DNA of 64,000 bases. It comes from Streptomyces carminius. Lineage in GTDB: Bacteria > Actinomycetota > Actinomycetes > Streptomycetales > Streptomycetaceae. Both the position numbers and the translations under genes were made by a program. The stretch spans positions 124,001-188,000 of the forward strand of contig NZ_PGGW01000038.1 of assembly GCF_002794255.1 (NCBI RefSeq). The letters are read 5' to 3'. Under the pieces are notes generated by a model. The model had not been told where the DNA came from. It worked only from the letters and a program-made list of their open reading frames with translations, and made no database searches. Positions 17,801 through 25,666 of this stretch are shown one piece after another; within the stretch, counting starts at the first letter, position 1; each line of letters opens with the position of its first letter.

Positions 17801-18361
17801 CTATCGCCCCTTCCGGGCGAGCCGCCGCAGCGTCACCCCGCACCACCGGGCGTACAGCCGCTGGAGCGGCGGGACCAGCGGGCCGGCGGCCCGCGTCCAC
17901 CACACCCCGGGGCGGCTGAACGCCCGCACCTCCAGCCACACCGTCCCGTCGTCCGCCCGCTCCACGACGAACGCCTCCTCGCCGCTCTGCGGGTGTCCCG
18001 CCAGCGTCCCGTACCCGAAGCCGGCCCGCCGCCCGCCGTGCTCGGACCACACCACCCGGCACGGGGCGCGCAGCCGCAGCCGCCCCACGCCCAGACCCAC
18101 CACCACGCGTACCCCGGGGTCGGCGCGCGGCCCGTCCGCGGCGATCTCCACCCCCATGGCCCGGTGCATCCGCCAGGACAGCACCGCCTCGGCGGCGGCC
18201 TCGAAGACCGCCGTCCCGGAGCCGAGCCGGGTGCGCACCCGCAGCCGCCCGAAGCCGGGCGGGAAGCGTCCCTCCCGGGTCGCTCCCGCACCGGTGTACG
18301 TCAGGGCGGGACCACCGCCGCCGTCCCGGCGGCCGTTCCCGCCGCCGTCGTGCTCGCTCAT
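17801..18361 (-). CDS. DUF1990 family protein
   Basis: A 186-residue DUF1990 protein, recognised by LTYTGAGATREG near the N-terminus and by the pattern FGYGTLAGHPQSGEEAFVVE followed by VEVRAFSRPGVWWTRAAGP. The family is widespread in actinobacteria and has no proven function; a lipid- or ligand-binding fold related to START-like proteins has been suggested. It lies 84 bases downstream of the ACT-GNAT gene start and 25 bases downstream of the phoD stop is reversed: phoD ends at 18387 and this gene begins at 18361, so the two may form one transcript with phoD first. Confidence 0.85.
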   Translation of the reverse strand: MSEHDGGGNGRRDGGGGPALTYTGAGATREGRFPPGFGRLRVRTRLGSGTAVFEAAAEAVLSWRMHRAMGVEIAADGPRADPGVRVVVGLGVGRLRLRAPCRVVWSEHGGRRAGFGYGTLAGHPQSGEEAFVVERADDGTVWLEVRAFSRPGVWWTRAAGPLVPPLQRLYARWCGVTLRRLARKGR

Positions 18362-18386
18362 GGCGCCAGCGTAGGCGCCCGGAACG

Positions 18387-19979
18387 CTACTGACCGACCA
18401 GACCCGGCCGCAGCACCTTCGTGAACAGCACCCCGCCGCCCTCCTCGCGCAGCCGCACCGTCAGCTCGCCGCTGTCGCCGTCGATGTCCACCTGGCCGTA
18501 GAACTGGTAGCCCTCGCTCGGCGGGACGTTCCCCCGCTCGGGTGCCTTGACGAAGACCCGCTCGGGACCGAACGTGCCGTCCAGCGCCGAGGCCGGGAAG
18601 GCGCCCGCGTTCAGCGGGCCGGTGACGAACTCCCAGAACGGCGCGAAGTCGCCGAACGCCGCCCGCTCCGGGGCGTAGTGCTGGGCCGAGGTGTGGTGCA
18701 CGTCGGCGGTCAGCCACACCGTGCCGGTGATCCGCCGGTGCCTGACGAACCGCAGCAGCTCGGCGATCTGCAGTTCCCGGCCCAGCGGCGCGCCCGGATC
18801 GCCCTGCGCCACCGCCTCGACGTCCGTGCCGTCGGAGACGATCAGGCCCAGCGGCATGTCCGAGGCGATCACCTTCCACACCGCGCGCGAGCGTGCCAGC
18901 TCCCGCTTCAGCCAGGCCAGTTGCCCGGCGCCCAGCACACCCTGCGGGTCAGAGGTCTGCGTCCCGGGGGAGTTGGCGTTCCGGTAGGTGCGCATGTCCA
19001 GCACGAACACGTCCAGCAGCGGACCGTGGCGCACCACCCGGTGGATCCGCCCGGCGCCGTCGCGCCGGAGGGAGGACTGGGGGAAGTACTCGCCGAAGGC
19101 CTGCCGGGCCCGGGCCGCCAGCACGTCCACGCGCCGCTCGGTGTAACGCTCGTCGGCGAGGACCTCGCCCGGGTACCAGTTGTTGGTCACCTCGTGGTCG
19201 TCCCACTGCACGACCGAGGGCACCTGGGCGTTGAAGCGGCGCAGCGACTCGGCCAGCAGGTTGTAACGGAAGTTGCCCCGGTACTCCGCCAGGGTCTCGG
19301 CGACCTTCGCCTTCTCCTCGGTGACGACGTTGCGCCAGGTCCCGCCGCCGGGCAGCGCCACGGTCTCCGCCAGCGGTCCGTCGGCGTAGACGGTGTCCCC
19401 GCTGAACAGGAAGAAGTCCGGGTCCAGCCGGGCCATCTCGTCGAAGACCGGGTAGCCGCCCCGGTCGGGGTTGATGCCCCAGCCCTGCCCGGCCAGGTCC
19501 CCCGACCAGAGGAACCGCACCCCGTCCCGGCGCCGTGCCGGGGCGGTGCGGAAGGTGCCGTACACCGGTTCGCCCGTGCGGCGCGGGTCGTCCGGGTCGG
19601 CCAGCACCACCCGGTAGTGCACCTGCCGGCCCGGCGGCAGCCCGTGCAGCGCCGTCGTCCCGGTGAAGTCGGTGCCCGGGCCCAGCAGCGGGCCGTACCG
19701 GCGCCGGACGTTGCGGAAGGACTCCGTGGCGGCGGTCTCCACCACCATCCGGGCCGGCCGGTCCGAGCGCACCCACACCAGGGCCGAACCGGCCGTCACC
19801 TCGCCGGTCTGCACACCCCAGCCCGCCCGCGGCCGGCCCGACAGCGACTGCGCGGGCGCGGCGAACACCGGGCTCGCCGCCGCTCCCGGCAGTGCCAGGG
19901 CCGCCGAGGCGGCCAGCGAACCGCGCAGCACCGCCCGCCGCCCGGGTGCCGGGTGGTGGGACGCGTCCCCTCGTGTCAT
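18387..19979 (-). CDS. phoD: Tat-exported PhoD-type alkaline phosphatase/phosphodiesterase
   Basis: A 530-residue secreted PhoD-family enzyme. The twin-arginine signal is GRRAVLRGSLAASAALAL, followed by an Ala-rich cleavage region near APAQSL. Family motifs appear in order: FLWSGDLAGQGWG, LFSGDTVYADG, VQWDDHEVTNNWYPGE, KVIASDMPLGL and WLTADVHHTSAQHY, which supply the metal-binding Asp/His/Asn residues for Ca/Fe-dependent phosphoester hydrolysis. It should release phosphate from extracellular phosphodiesters. The ATG at 19979 has AGGAGG about 8 bases upstream, which settles the start. PhoP control is likely from family knowledge; I see only a weak TGTCACCC-like PHO-box element upstream near 20228-20238. 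Confidence 0.92.
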   Translation of the reverse strand: MTRGDASHHPAPGRRAVLRGSLAASAALALPGAAASPVFAAPAQSLSGRPRAGWGVQTGEVTAGSALVWVRSDRPARMVVETAATESFRNVRRRYGPLLGPGTDFTGTTALHGLPPGRQVHYRVVLADPDDPRRTGEPVYGTFRTAPARRRDGVRFLWSGDLAGQGWGINPDRGGYPVFDEMARLDPDFFLFSGDTVYADGPLAETVALPGGGTWRNVVTEEKAKVAETLAEYRGNFRYNLLAESLRRFNAQVPSVVQWDDHEVTNNWYPGEVLADERYTERRVDVLAARARQAFGEYFPQSSLRRDGAGRIHRVVRHGPLLDVFVLDMRTYRNANSPGTQTSDPQGVLGAGQLAWLKRELARSRAVWKVIASDMPLGLIVSDGTDVEAVAQGDPGAPLGRELQIAELLRFVRHRRITGTVWLTADVHHTSAQHYAPERAAFGDFAPFWEFVTGPLNAGAFPASALDGTFGPERVFVKAPERGNVPPSEGYQFYGQVDIDGDSGELTVRLREEGGGVLFTKVLRPGLVGQ

Positions 19980-20310
19980 GGGTGAAACCTCCTGGAGAGC
20001 TGGAGCCACGGACCGGAGACCGGCGGGAGCCGGCCGCGGAGAGCGCCCATGGTGGCCGCGGAAGGAGAACGCCGGGGAACCGGACCGCCGCCGGAGGGGC
20101 TGCGCTGGGTGAACGCCCGTGCCCCGGAGCCGCGGAGCGGGCAAAGAGCGCCGCGAAAATGACAACTCCATTTGCCGCCTGAGCATTACACCGCTTCCGC
20201 GAGCAGAATCGTTCAGGTATGCCCGGAACGGGTGACACGTTGCGTAACCTCAGCGTCACTTCCGCACCACAGGTGGGTGCGGCCGCACACTGCGCGGGAG
20301 GTGAGCACGC
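19980..20310. other. Divergent intergenic region (phoD / roadblock gene)
   Basis: These 331 bases hold the promoters of phoD (minus) and the interrupted roadblock gene (plus). A lower-GC patch at 20155-20220 (GAAAATGACAACTCC and GCATTACACCGC) is the likely minus-strand core promoter area. On the minus strand a single TGTCACCCG near 20228-20238 resembles one half of a PHO box, but I cannot find a clear second direct repeat. No gene is supported here. Confidence 0.35.
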
Positions 20311-20666
20311 GTGCCCGGAATCGACGAGTGCCTGCTCGAAGTCATGACGCTGCCCGGAGCCCGCGGCGCCGCCGTGGTCGACCGGACCAGCGGGCTCGCA
20401 CTCGGCACGATCGGCGAACCGGCGGGCGAGGACCACGAGAGCGCGGCCGCCGAGACGGCGGAGCTCGCCCGGGTGGCAGCCGAGCATCCCGCCTTCACCG
20501 CGCCCGGGACCGGCGGCCCGGAGGACGGCGGGGAAACCGGCGGGGAAGCGGGCGGCACGGCCTTCGTGGAGGACCTCATCGTCACCACACGCACCGGCTA
20601 CCACCTGCTGCGCTTCGTCGACCGCGTCCTCGACGACGGTCTCTTCATCTGGTTCCTCCGAGGAGG

Positions 20667-20686
20667 CCCCCGGCTTCGGCCGGGGG
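20667..20686 (+). repeat. Left-end subterminal hairpin of the IS
   Basis: CCCCCGGC at 20667-20674 pairs with GCCGGGGG at 20679-20686 across a 4-base TTCG loop. In IS200/IS605 elements such single-strand hairpins are what the Y1 transposase TnpA recognises. Confidence 0.7.
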
Positions 20687-20803
20687 AGGAATCGGACTTC
20701 TGCGGGGCAGGACAGGAGGAGCCGGTTCGCCGACGGGGCGGATCGGCGTCCACCCCCCGGACCCCCGCAGAGTGTCACAAGTTGATGTGATAGTTTGTGA
20801 GAT

Positions 20804-22000
20804 ATGGCCACGTATGTGAAGCGGGCGTATCGGTACCGCTTCCACCCGACCCCGGAGCAGGCGGCCGAGCTTGCCCGGACCTTCGGGTGCGTGCGCAAGG
20901 TCTACAACATGGCCCTCGCCGCCCGCACCGAGGCGTGGGCCAGACAGGAGCGGGTCACCTGCAACCAGACCTCGGCGATGCTGACGGCCTGAAAGAAGAC
21001 CGAGGAACTCGCCTACCTGGGCGAGGTGTCCTCCGTCCCGCTCCAGCAGGCGCTTCGGCACCTGCAGGCGGCGTTTGCGAACTTCTTCGCCCGGCGGGCC
21101 AGGTACCCGCGCTTCAAGTCGAAGAAGAAGTCGCGCAAGAGCGCCGAGTACACCAACAGCGCCTTCCGCTTCCGGGACGGCAGGCTCACACTGGCGAAGA
21201 TGACCGAGCCGCTGGACATCATCTGGTCCAGGCCGCTTCCCGAGGGAGCGAAACCCTCCACGGTGACCGTGACGCAGGACGCGGCCGGGCGCTGGTTCGT
21301 GTCCCTGCTGGTGGCCGACCCCGCCGTGCGGCCGCTGCCGGCCACCGATACGGCTGTCGGGGTGGATGTGGGTCTGGACCACCTGCTGACTCTCTCCACG
21401 GGGGAGAAGACCGCCAACCCCCGGCACGAGCGCCAGGACCGGGCCCGGCTCGCGAAGGCCCAGCGGGAGCTGTCCCGCAAGGCCAGGGGAGAGGGGGTCA
21501 ACCGGGCCAAGGCCCGGCGCAGGGTCGCCCGCATCCACGCGAGGATCACCGACCGGCGCCGGGACCTGCTGCACAAGCTGTCCACCCGACTCGTCCGCGA
21601 GAACCAAGTGGTCGTGATCGAGGACCTGACCGTCCGGAACATGGTCAGGAACCACACGCTGGCCCGAGCGATCTCGGACGCGGCATGGACCCGGTTCCGG
21701 AGCATGCTGGAGTACAAGTGCGCCTGGTATGGGCGGGAACTGGTGGTCGTGGACCGCTTCTTCCCCTCGTCCAGGCTGTGCTCCACCTGCGGCACTCTCG
21801 CCAAGGCGATGCCGCTGAACGTCCGCATCTGGACGTGCGACACCTGCGGAACGACCCACGACCGGGACGTGAACGCGGCACGCAACCTTCTGGCCGCCGG
21901 GCTGGCGGTGTCTGTCTGTGGAGCCGGTGTAAGACCTCAACGGAGAACTCCGGGCGGGCAGTCGGCGACGAAGCAGAAAACCCCACGGCGCGAGCCGTAG
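20804..22000 (+). pseudogene. tnpB: tnpB RNA-guided endonuclease gene with in-frame stop
   Basis: The frame from ATG 20804 reads MATYVKRAYRYRFHPTPEQA and stops at a TGA at 20990-20992. The same frame continues immediately with KKTEELAYLGEVSSVPLQQA to a TAG at 21998-22000. A Trp normally precedes KKT at this position, so a single TGG to TGA change explains the break (codon 63). Everything else looks intact: RuvC-like residues D188 (GVDVGLDH), E273 (VVIEDLTV) and D355 (DRDVNAARN), and a zinc finger CSTCG...CDTCG. Total length would be 398 residues, normal for TnpB. An N-terminally truncated product from the ATG at 21026 would keep the RuvC centre but lose the wedge start. Confidence 0.85.
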
Positions 22001-22052
22001 GAATCCCCCTCGGTTCACGAGGGGGAGGAAGTCAACCATCTGTGGCTCGACC
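21850..22052 (+). ncRNA. Putative omega/reRNA at the right end of the TnpB element
   Basis: TnpB guide RNAs are transcribed from the 3' end of tnpB through the right-end hairpin, with the guide lying just outside the element. Here the scaffold would include the hairpin CCCCCTCG/CGAGGGGG (22005-22025) and the terminal GGAAGTCAAC. The first roughly 16 guide bases would be CATCTGTGGCTCGACC from the host gene (22037 onward). The 5' end is a guess; the 3' architecture is what supports the call. Confidence 0.4.
22005..22025 (+). repeat. Right-end subterminal hairpin of the IS
   Basis: CCCCCTCG at 22005-22012 pairs with CGAGGGGG at 22018-22025 across GTTCA. It lies 4 bases after the tnpB stop and about 11 bases before the inferred right end. 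Confidence 0.75.
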
Positions 22053-22119
22053 GGGACGGCGGCAACATCGCCCTCGCCCGCATCCGGCTGCGGTACCTCG
22101 CCGAGCGGCTGGTGCTCGC

Positions 22120-22997
22120 GTGAGCGCCACCGGAGCGCTGCTGTGGGGAAGCGGAACGCTCTACCTGAGCGGCGGGGAGGTCGTGTACGCCGAGAGCCCC
22201 GCCGCTCCCGGCCTCGACGTCCTGCTCGCCAGGGGCGGCTGGCTCCCCGCCGAGGGATGGCGGGAGGCGCTGGACCGGGCTGGGGCCCGCCGGCAGGTCG
22301 GCCGCTTCCTGGTGGACAACGGTCGGCTGTCCCACGGCGAGCTGGAGGTCTACCACCTGAGCGCACTGCACGACGCCGCCTTCTTCGTCCTGGCCCCCGG
22401 CAGCGGACCGGCCCGCTTCCGCAGCGGCGCCGCCCACTGGCTGGGACCCGTCCGCCCGGTGGGCGCCAGGGCCCTGCAGCGGGAGATCCTGCGCCGCAGG
22501 AAGCTGCTGGCGGACCTGTGGCCGCACCCGGAGGTGGACGCCGCGCCCCTGGTCCGCCGGGGCCCCGGCCCCGACCCGGGGGCAGCGTGCCGTACTGGGA
22601 CTCGCCGACGGCACGCGCACCCCCGCCGACATCGCCCGGCACCTCGGCCGCCCGGCCTTCCACGCGCCGGTCGACGTACGGCGGCTGGCCGCCGCGGGGC
22701 ACGTCGAGACGCCGCCCGCCCGCCGGCCCCCCCGTCGCCGGCCGGATCCCGGAGGTGTCCGCCGATCCGGACACCGCCCTGCTGCGCGCCAAGGTGCGGA
22801 CCATGGAGATGCTGGGGCTGAAGGACGAGATCGAGGACATCCTGATCACCCTGGGCGGCCAGTACCACCTGATCCGGCTGCTGAAGGGCCGCGGCAACAA
22901 CGGCCTCTTCCTGTACCTGGCGCTGGAGAAGTCGCGGGCGAACCTGGCGATGGCCCGGCACCAGCTGCGGAAGATCGAGGCCGGGCTGGAGATCTGA
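22120..22997 (+). pseudogene. PATAN/DUF4388-like protein with HTH, broken by two frameshifts
   Basis: The GTG at 22120 overlaps the roadblock stop. The first frame encodes a DUF4388/PATAN-like region (GALLWGSGTLYLSGGEVVYA, VGRFLVDNGRLSHGELEVYH) to about 22570. The protein then continues in the next frame (QRAVLGLADGTRTPADIARH, LGRPAFHAPVDVRRLAAAGH), a winged-helix-like DNA-binding segment, until about 22725. It finishes in the third frame with VSADPDTALLRAKVRTMEML and ends KIEAGLEI. Each switch equals one extra base, and the likely sites are G5 near 22578-22582 and C7 near 22726-22732. The restored protein would be about 290 residues. PATAN-type proteins act with small GTPases or response regulators; whether this one works is doubtful unless the runs are sequencing errors. 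Confidence 0.65.
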
Positions 22998-23016
22998 CCC
23001 GCGGACCCGGCCGGGT

Positions 23017-24507
23017 TCAGGCCGGCAGGCGGCCCGGACCCGGCCGGGCCGCCTCGGCAAGCAGCCGTACCCCGTGCGCGATCCGGCCCGGCGTCAGATG
23101 CGCGTATCCCAGTACCAGCCGGACATGTCCGTCGCCGGGCGGGGAAGCGCCGTAGTGGGACAGCGGACGCACCGCCACCCCCACCCGCGCGGTACGGGCG
23201 AGGAAGCGCTCCTCGGGACCGTACCGGGCCGGCAGGGTGACGATGACGTGCAGCCCGGCGGCGATCCCCGTCGTCTCGGCGCCCTCGAAGGATCCGGCCA
23301 GCGCCCGCAGCAGCGCGTCGCGCCGCTGCCGGTAGGCGCGTCCGCAGCGGCGCAGCTGCCGGTCGTAGTCGCCGCGGGAGACGAAGTCGGCCAGCAGCGC
23401 CTGGTCCAGGACCGGATGGCCCAGGTCCATGGTGCGCTTGCGCTCCACCACCTCCTCGGCCAGCCGGTCCGGCACCACCAGCCACCCCAGCCGGAGCCCG
23501 GGGGCCAGGGACTTGCTGACCGAGGAGGTGTAGGCGACATGCCGCGGATCGAGTCCCTGCAAGGCGCTGATGGGCGCCCGGTCGTAGCGGAAGTCGCCGT
23601 CGTAGTCGTCCTCGATCAGCAGTCCGCCGGTGGTACGGGCCCACCTCAGCAGGGCGGAGCGGCGCGCGGCGGAGTAGGCGATGCCGGACGGGAACTGGTG
23701 GGCGGGGGTGACGACCGCGGCCCGTGCGCCCGAGGCGGTCAGCTCCTGCGGGACGAGGCCCTCCGCGTCCATGCCGACCGGTACGGTCGCCAGCCCGGCC
23801 GCCGCGAACAGCGCCGTGTGCTCGGGGCTTCCGGGACTCTCCGCCGCCACCGTCCGGTGCTCCCGCCCGCGCAGGGCCAGCCCCAGGAGCGTCATCGCCT
23901 GCGCCACACCCGAACAGACCACCACCCGGTCCGGTTCGGCGACCACACCGCGCCGCCGTGCCAGCAGGGCGGCCAGGGCGGCGCGCAGGGCGGGCAGCCC
24001 ACGCGGGTCCGGGTAGCCCAGCTCCCGGTACGGCAGCCGGGCCAGGGCACGCCGGTGGGCGGCGGCCCACGCGGCGCGGGGAAACAGCGACGGATCGGGG
24101 GAGCCCGGCCGGAAGTCCACCACGGGCTCCGGGGCCCGCTCCCCGGCGGGTGGCGGGTGGGCCGGGGCGGTGCGTGCGGCGTCCCCCACCCAGGTGCCCG
24201 CCCCCCGGCTGCTGGTGAGGTACCCCTCGGCGGTCAGCTGCTCGTAGGCCTCCGTCACCAGTCCGCGGGACACCCCCAGATCGGCGGCGAGTTCGCGGCT
24301 GGACGGCAGCCGGGTGCCGGGCGCCAGCCGCCCCGAGCGCACCGCCTCGCGCAGCCGCTCCCGGAGGGTGTGGCCGCGCTGTCGCGGCGGTGCCGAGGCC
24401 AGCGGCGGCAGCAGCCCCCAGGCCGCGGCCCCGCCGGACTGTCCGCCGGGGCCGGGAGCGGGATCGCCGGGCGGCTCCGGGCCGGAAGTGGTCCTCTTGT
24501 CGCCCAT
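23017..24507 (-). CDS. MocR-type transcriptional regulator (GntR HTH + aminotransferase-like)
   Basis: A 496-residue MocR protein. A Pro/Gly-rich N-terminus precedes a GntR winged helix (LRERLREAVRSGRLAPGTRL, PSSRELAADLGVSRGLVTEA), and the remainder is a fold-type I aminotransferase domain. PLP would bind the lysine in TSSVSKSLAPGLRLGW, and IEDDYDGDFRYDR is the classical MocR signature. Such regulators sense PLP or an amino-compound adduct and often control a divergent gene. Here that is an EamA transporter 47 bases away. GTGGACCTTAAACCGGACC at 24511-24529 in the gap looks operator-like. Confidence 0.92.
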   Translation of the reverse strand: MGDKRTTSGPEPPGDPAPGPGGQSGGAAAWGLLPPLASAPPRQRGHTLRERLREAVRSGRLAPGTRLPSSRELAADLGVSRGLVTEAYEQLTAEGYLTSSRGAGTWVGDAARTAPAHPPPAGERAPEPVVDFRPGSPDPSLFPRAAWAAAHRRALARLPYRELGYPDPRGLPALRAALAALLARRRGVVAEPDRVVVCSGVAQAMTLLGLALRGREHRTVAAESPGSPEHTALFAAAGLATVPVGMDAEGLVPQELTASGARAAVVTPAHQFPSGIAYSAARRSALLRWARTTGGLLIEDDYDGDFRYDRAPISALQGLDPRHVAYTSSVSKSLAPGLRLGWLVVPDRLAEEVVERKRTMDLGHPVLDQALLADFVSRGDYDRQLRRCGRAYRQRRDALLRALAGSFEGAETTGIAAGLHVIVTLPARYGPEERFLARTARVGVAVRPLSHYGASPPGDGHVRLVLGYAHLTPGRIAHGVRLLAEAARPGPGRLPA

Positions 24508-24510
24508 GGA

Positions 24511-24529
24511 AGTGGACCTTAAACCGGAC
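24511..24529. promoter_or_regulatory. Candidate MocR operator in the mocR/eamA gap
   Basis: The only AT-containing patch in the 47-base divergent gap, GTGGACCTTAAACCGGACC, repeats GGACC twice in direct orientation (TGGACC and CGGACC). MocR proteins commonly bind direct repeats of about this type overlapping the divergent promoters. No footprint evidence is available. Confidence 0.3.
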
Positions 24530-24554
24530 CGCGCGGCCGCCTAGCGTCGGCCCC

Positions 24555-25604
24555 ATGTCCTCCCCGAGATCCGCGCACCCTCCGGTCGTCCCGCCTCCGC
24601 CGCCCCGGCCGCCCTCGCGGCCCGCGCCGTCCCCGCCGTTCCCCGCGGCCCGGCGCCGTTCCCGCCGACGCGGCGCCCTGCTCGCGGCGGTCGCCTGCTG
24701 CCTGGTCGGCGCGTCGTTCACCGCCAACAGCGTGCTCGGCGACTACCCGCACGCCGGCGGTCAGACACTGCGCTACGGCCTGGCGTGCCTGCTGCTCCTG
24801 CCGCTGGCCGGCCGCGGCGCCCGCCACGGCGTCCTCGGCCCGCTGCGCGCCCTGACGGCCCGCCAGTGGATCCGGCTCGCACTGCTGGCCGCCGTCGGCA
24901 TGGTCGGCTTCAACCTCGCGGTGCTGGCGGCCGAACGCACCGCCGAGCCGGCGGTCCCCGGCGTCCTGGTCGGCTGCGCGCCGGTCGTCGTCGCCGTGAT
25001 CGTTCCCGCGCTGAACGGCCGCCGGCCCGCCCGGCCGGTGGTGTACGGGGCGCTGCTGGTGGCGGCCGGGGCGCTCGCCGTCCAGGGCTGGGGCCGCACC
25101 GATGCCACCGGTCTGCTGTGGTCCGCCGGGGCGCTGGCCGGGGAGGTGGGGTTCGCGGTGATCGCCGTCCCCCTGGTGCGTCCGCTCGGCGCCCGGCTGC
25201 TGTCCGCGGCGGCCTGCGGGCTGGCGGCGGTGGAGGCCGCGCTGCTCGGTGCGGTACTGGACGGCGGGGACTGGCTGCGATTCCCGGAGCGGGGCGAGGC
25301 GGTGGCGCTGCTGTGGCAGGCGGTCGTCGTCACGGTGGTCGGTTTCGTGTGCTGGTACGCCGGGATCGGACGCATCGGCGCGGAGCGGGCCACGCTCTTC
25401 TCCGGGCTGATCCCCGTCAGCGCCGCGCTGACGGCCCCGGTCGTGGGCACCGGCTCGTACGGCTGGGCCCAGGCGGGCGGCAGCCTGCTGGTCGGCCTGG
25501 GAGTCGCGGTCGGGGCGGGAGTGCGGGCCCGCCGCCGGCCGGCACCACCCGCACCGGAGGGTGCCGCGGCCGTCCGGCAGGCCGCGGCGCGAGGCCCGGG
25601 ATGA
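24555..25604 (+). CDS. EamA/DMT family transporter
   Basis: A 349-residue drug/metabolite superfamily transporter. A 45-residue Pro/Arg-rich cytoplasmic N-terminus precedes about ten hydrophobic segments in two EamA repeats, for example GALLAAVACCLVGASFTANS at the start of repeat one and LWSAGALAGEVGFAVIAVP in repeat two. Such proteins export amino acids or small metabolites. The ATG at 24555 is chosen because it lies just after the divergent control region. The neighbouring MocR regulator probably controls it and suggests an amine or amino acid substrate. Confidence 0.88.
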   Translation: MSSPRSAHPPVVPPPPPRPPSRPAPSPPFPAARRRSRRRGALLAAVACCLVGASFTANSVLGDYPHAGGQTLRYGLACLLLLPLAGRGARHGVLGPLRALTARQWIRLALLAAVGMVGFNLAVLAAERTAEPAVPGVLVGCAPVVVAVIVPALNGRRPARPVVYGALLVAAGALAVQGWGRTDATGLLWSAGALAGEVGFAVIAVPLVRPLGARLLSAAACGLAAVEAALLGAVLDGGDWLRFPERGEAVALLWQAVVVTVVGFVCWYAGIGRIGAERATLFSGLIPVSAALTAPVVGTGSYGWAQAGGSLLVGLGVAVGAGVRARRRPAPPAPEGAAAVRQAAARGPG

Positions 25605-25666
25605 CCCGGGCCGCCGTTCACCGGGTACGGGCGCACGGCCACCGGCGTCCGCCCTAGGATGGTCCC

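Larger units (their letters stand above)
20650..22036 (+). mobile_element. IS200/IS605-type element carrying only tnpB (IS1341-like)
   Basis: The boundaries come from rejoining the split host gene; each end is uncertain by one or two bases. The element has no terminal inverted repeats and no visible target duplication. It has a subterminal hairpin at each end (20667-20686 and 22005-22025), and its right end reads GGAAGTCAAC. It carries tnpB but no Y1 transposase tnpA, so it needs a helper in trans or is immobile. These are hallmarks of the peel-and-paste IS200/IS605 group. Confidence 0.75.
20311..22123 (+). pseudogene. Roadblock/LC7-like gene split by a TnpB element
   Basis: The 5' part (GTG at 20311, ribosome site GGGAGG) encodes a roadblock-like fold: MPGIDECLLEVMTLPGARGA, VVDRTSGLALG, TAFVEDLIVTTRTGYHLL and RVLDDGLFI ending near 20649. 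The missing 3' part reappears at 22037-22123 as HLWLDRDGGNIALARIRLRY and ends LAERLVLA at a TGA. Joining the two gives a continuous protein of about 140 residues with a normal roadblock ending, so a 1.39-kb element has inserted between the codons for Ile113 and the next His. As it stands the gene makes a chimeric, truncated product. The restored stop overlaps the next gene (GTGA), so they were an operon. Confidence 0.75.

Noticed and set aside
20228..20245. A PHO box upstream of phoD
   Set aside because: Only one TGTCACCC-like unit is visible, without a second 11-base direct repeat; not strong enough for a feature.
20645..24727. A 1360-codon minus-strand open frame crossing the IS and the MocR gene
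   Set aside because: It runs antisense to tnpB and the PATAN gene and shifted over mocR. Its composition is low-complexity Arg/Gly/Pro, with no recognisable domain.
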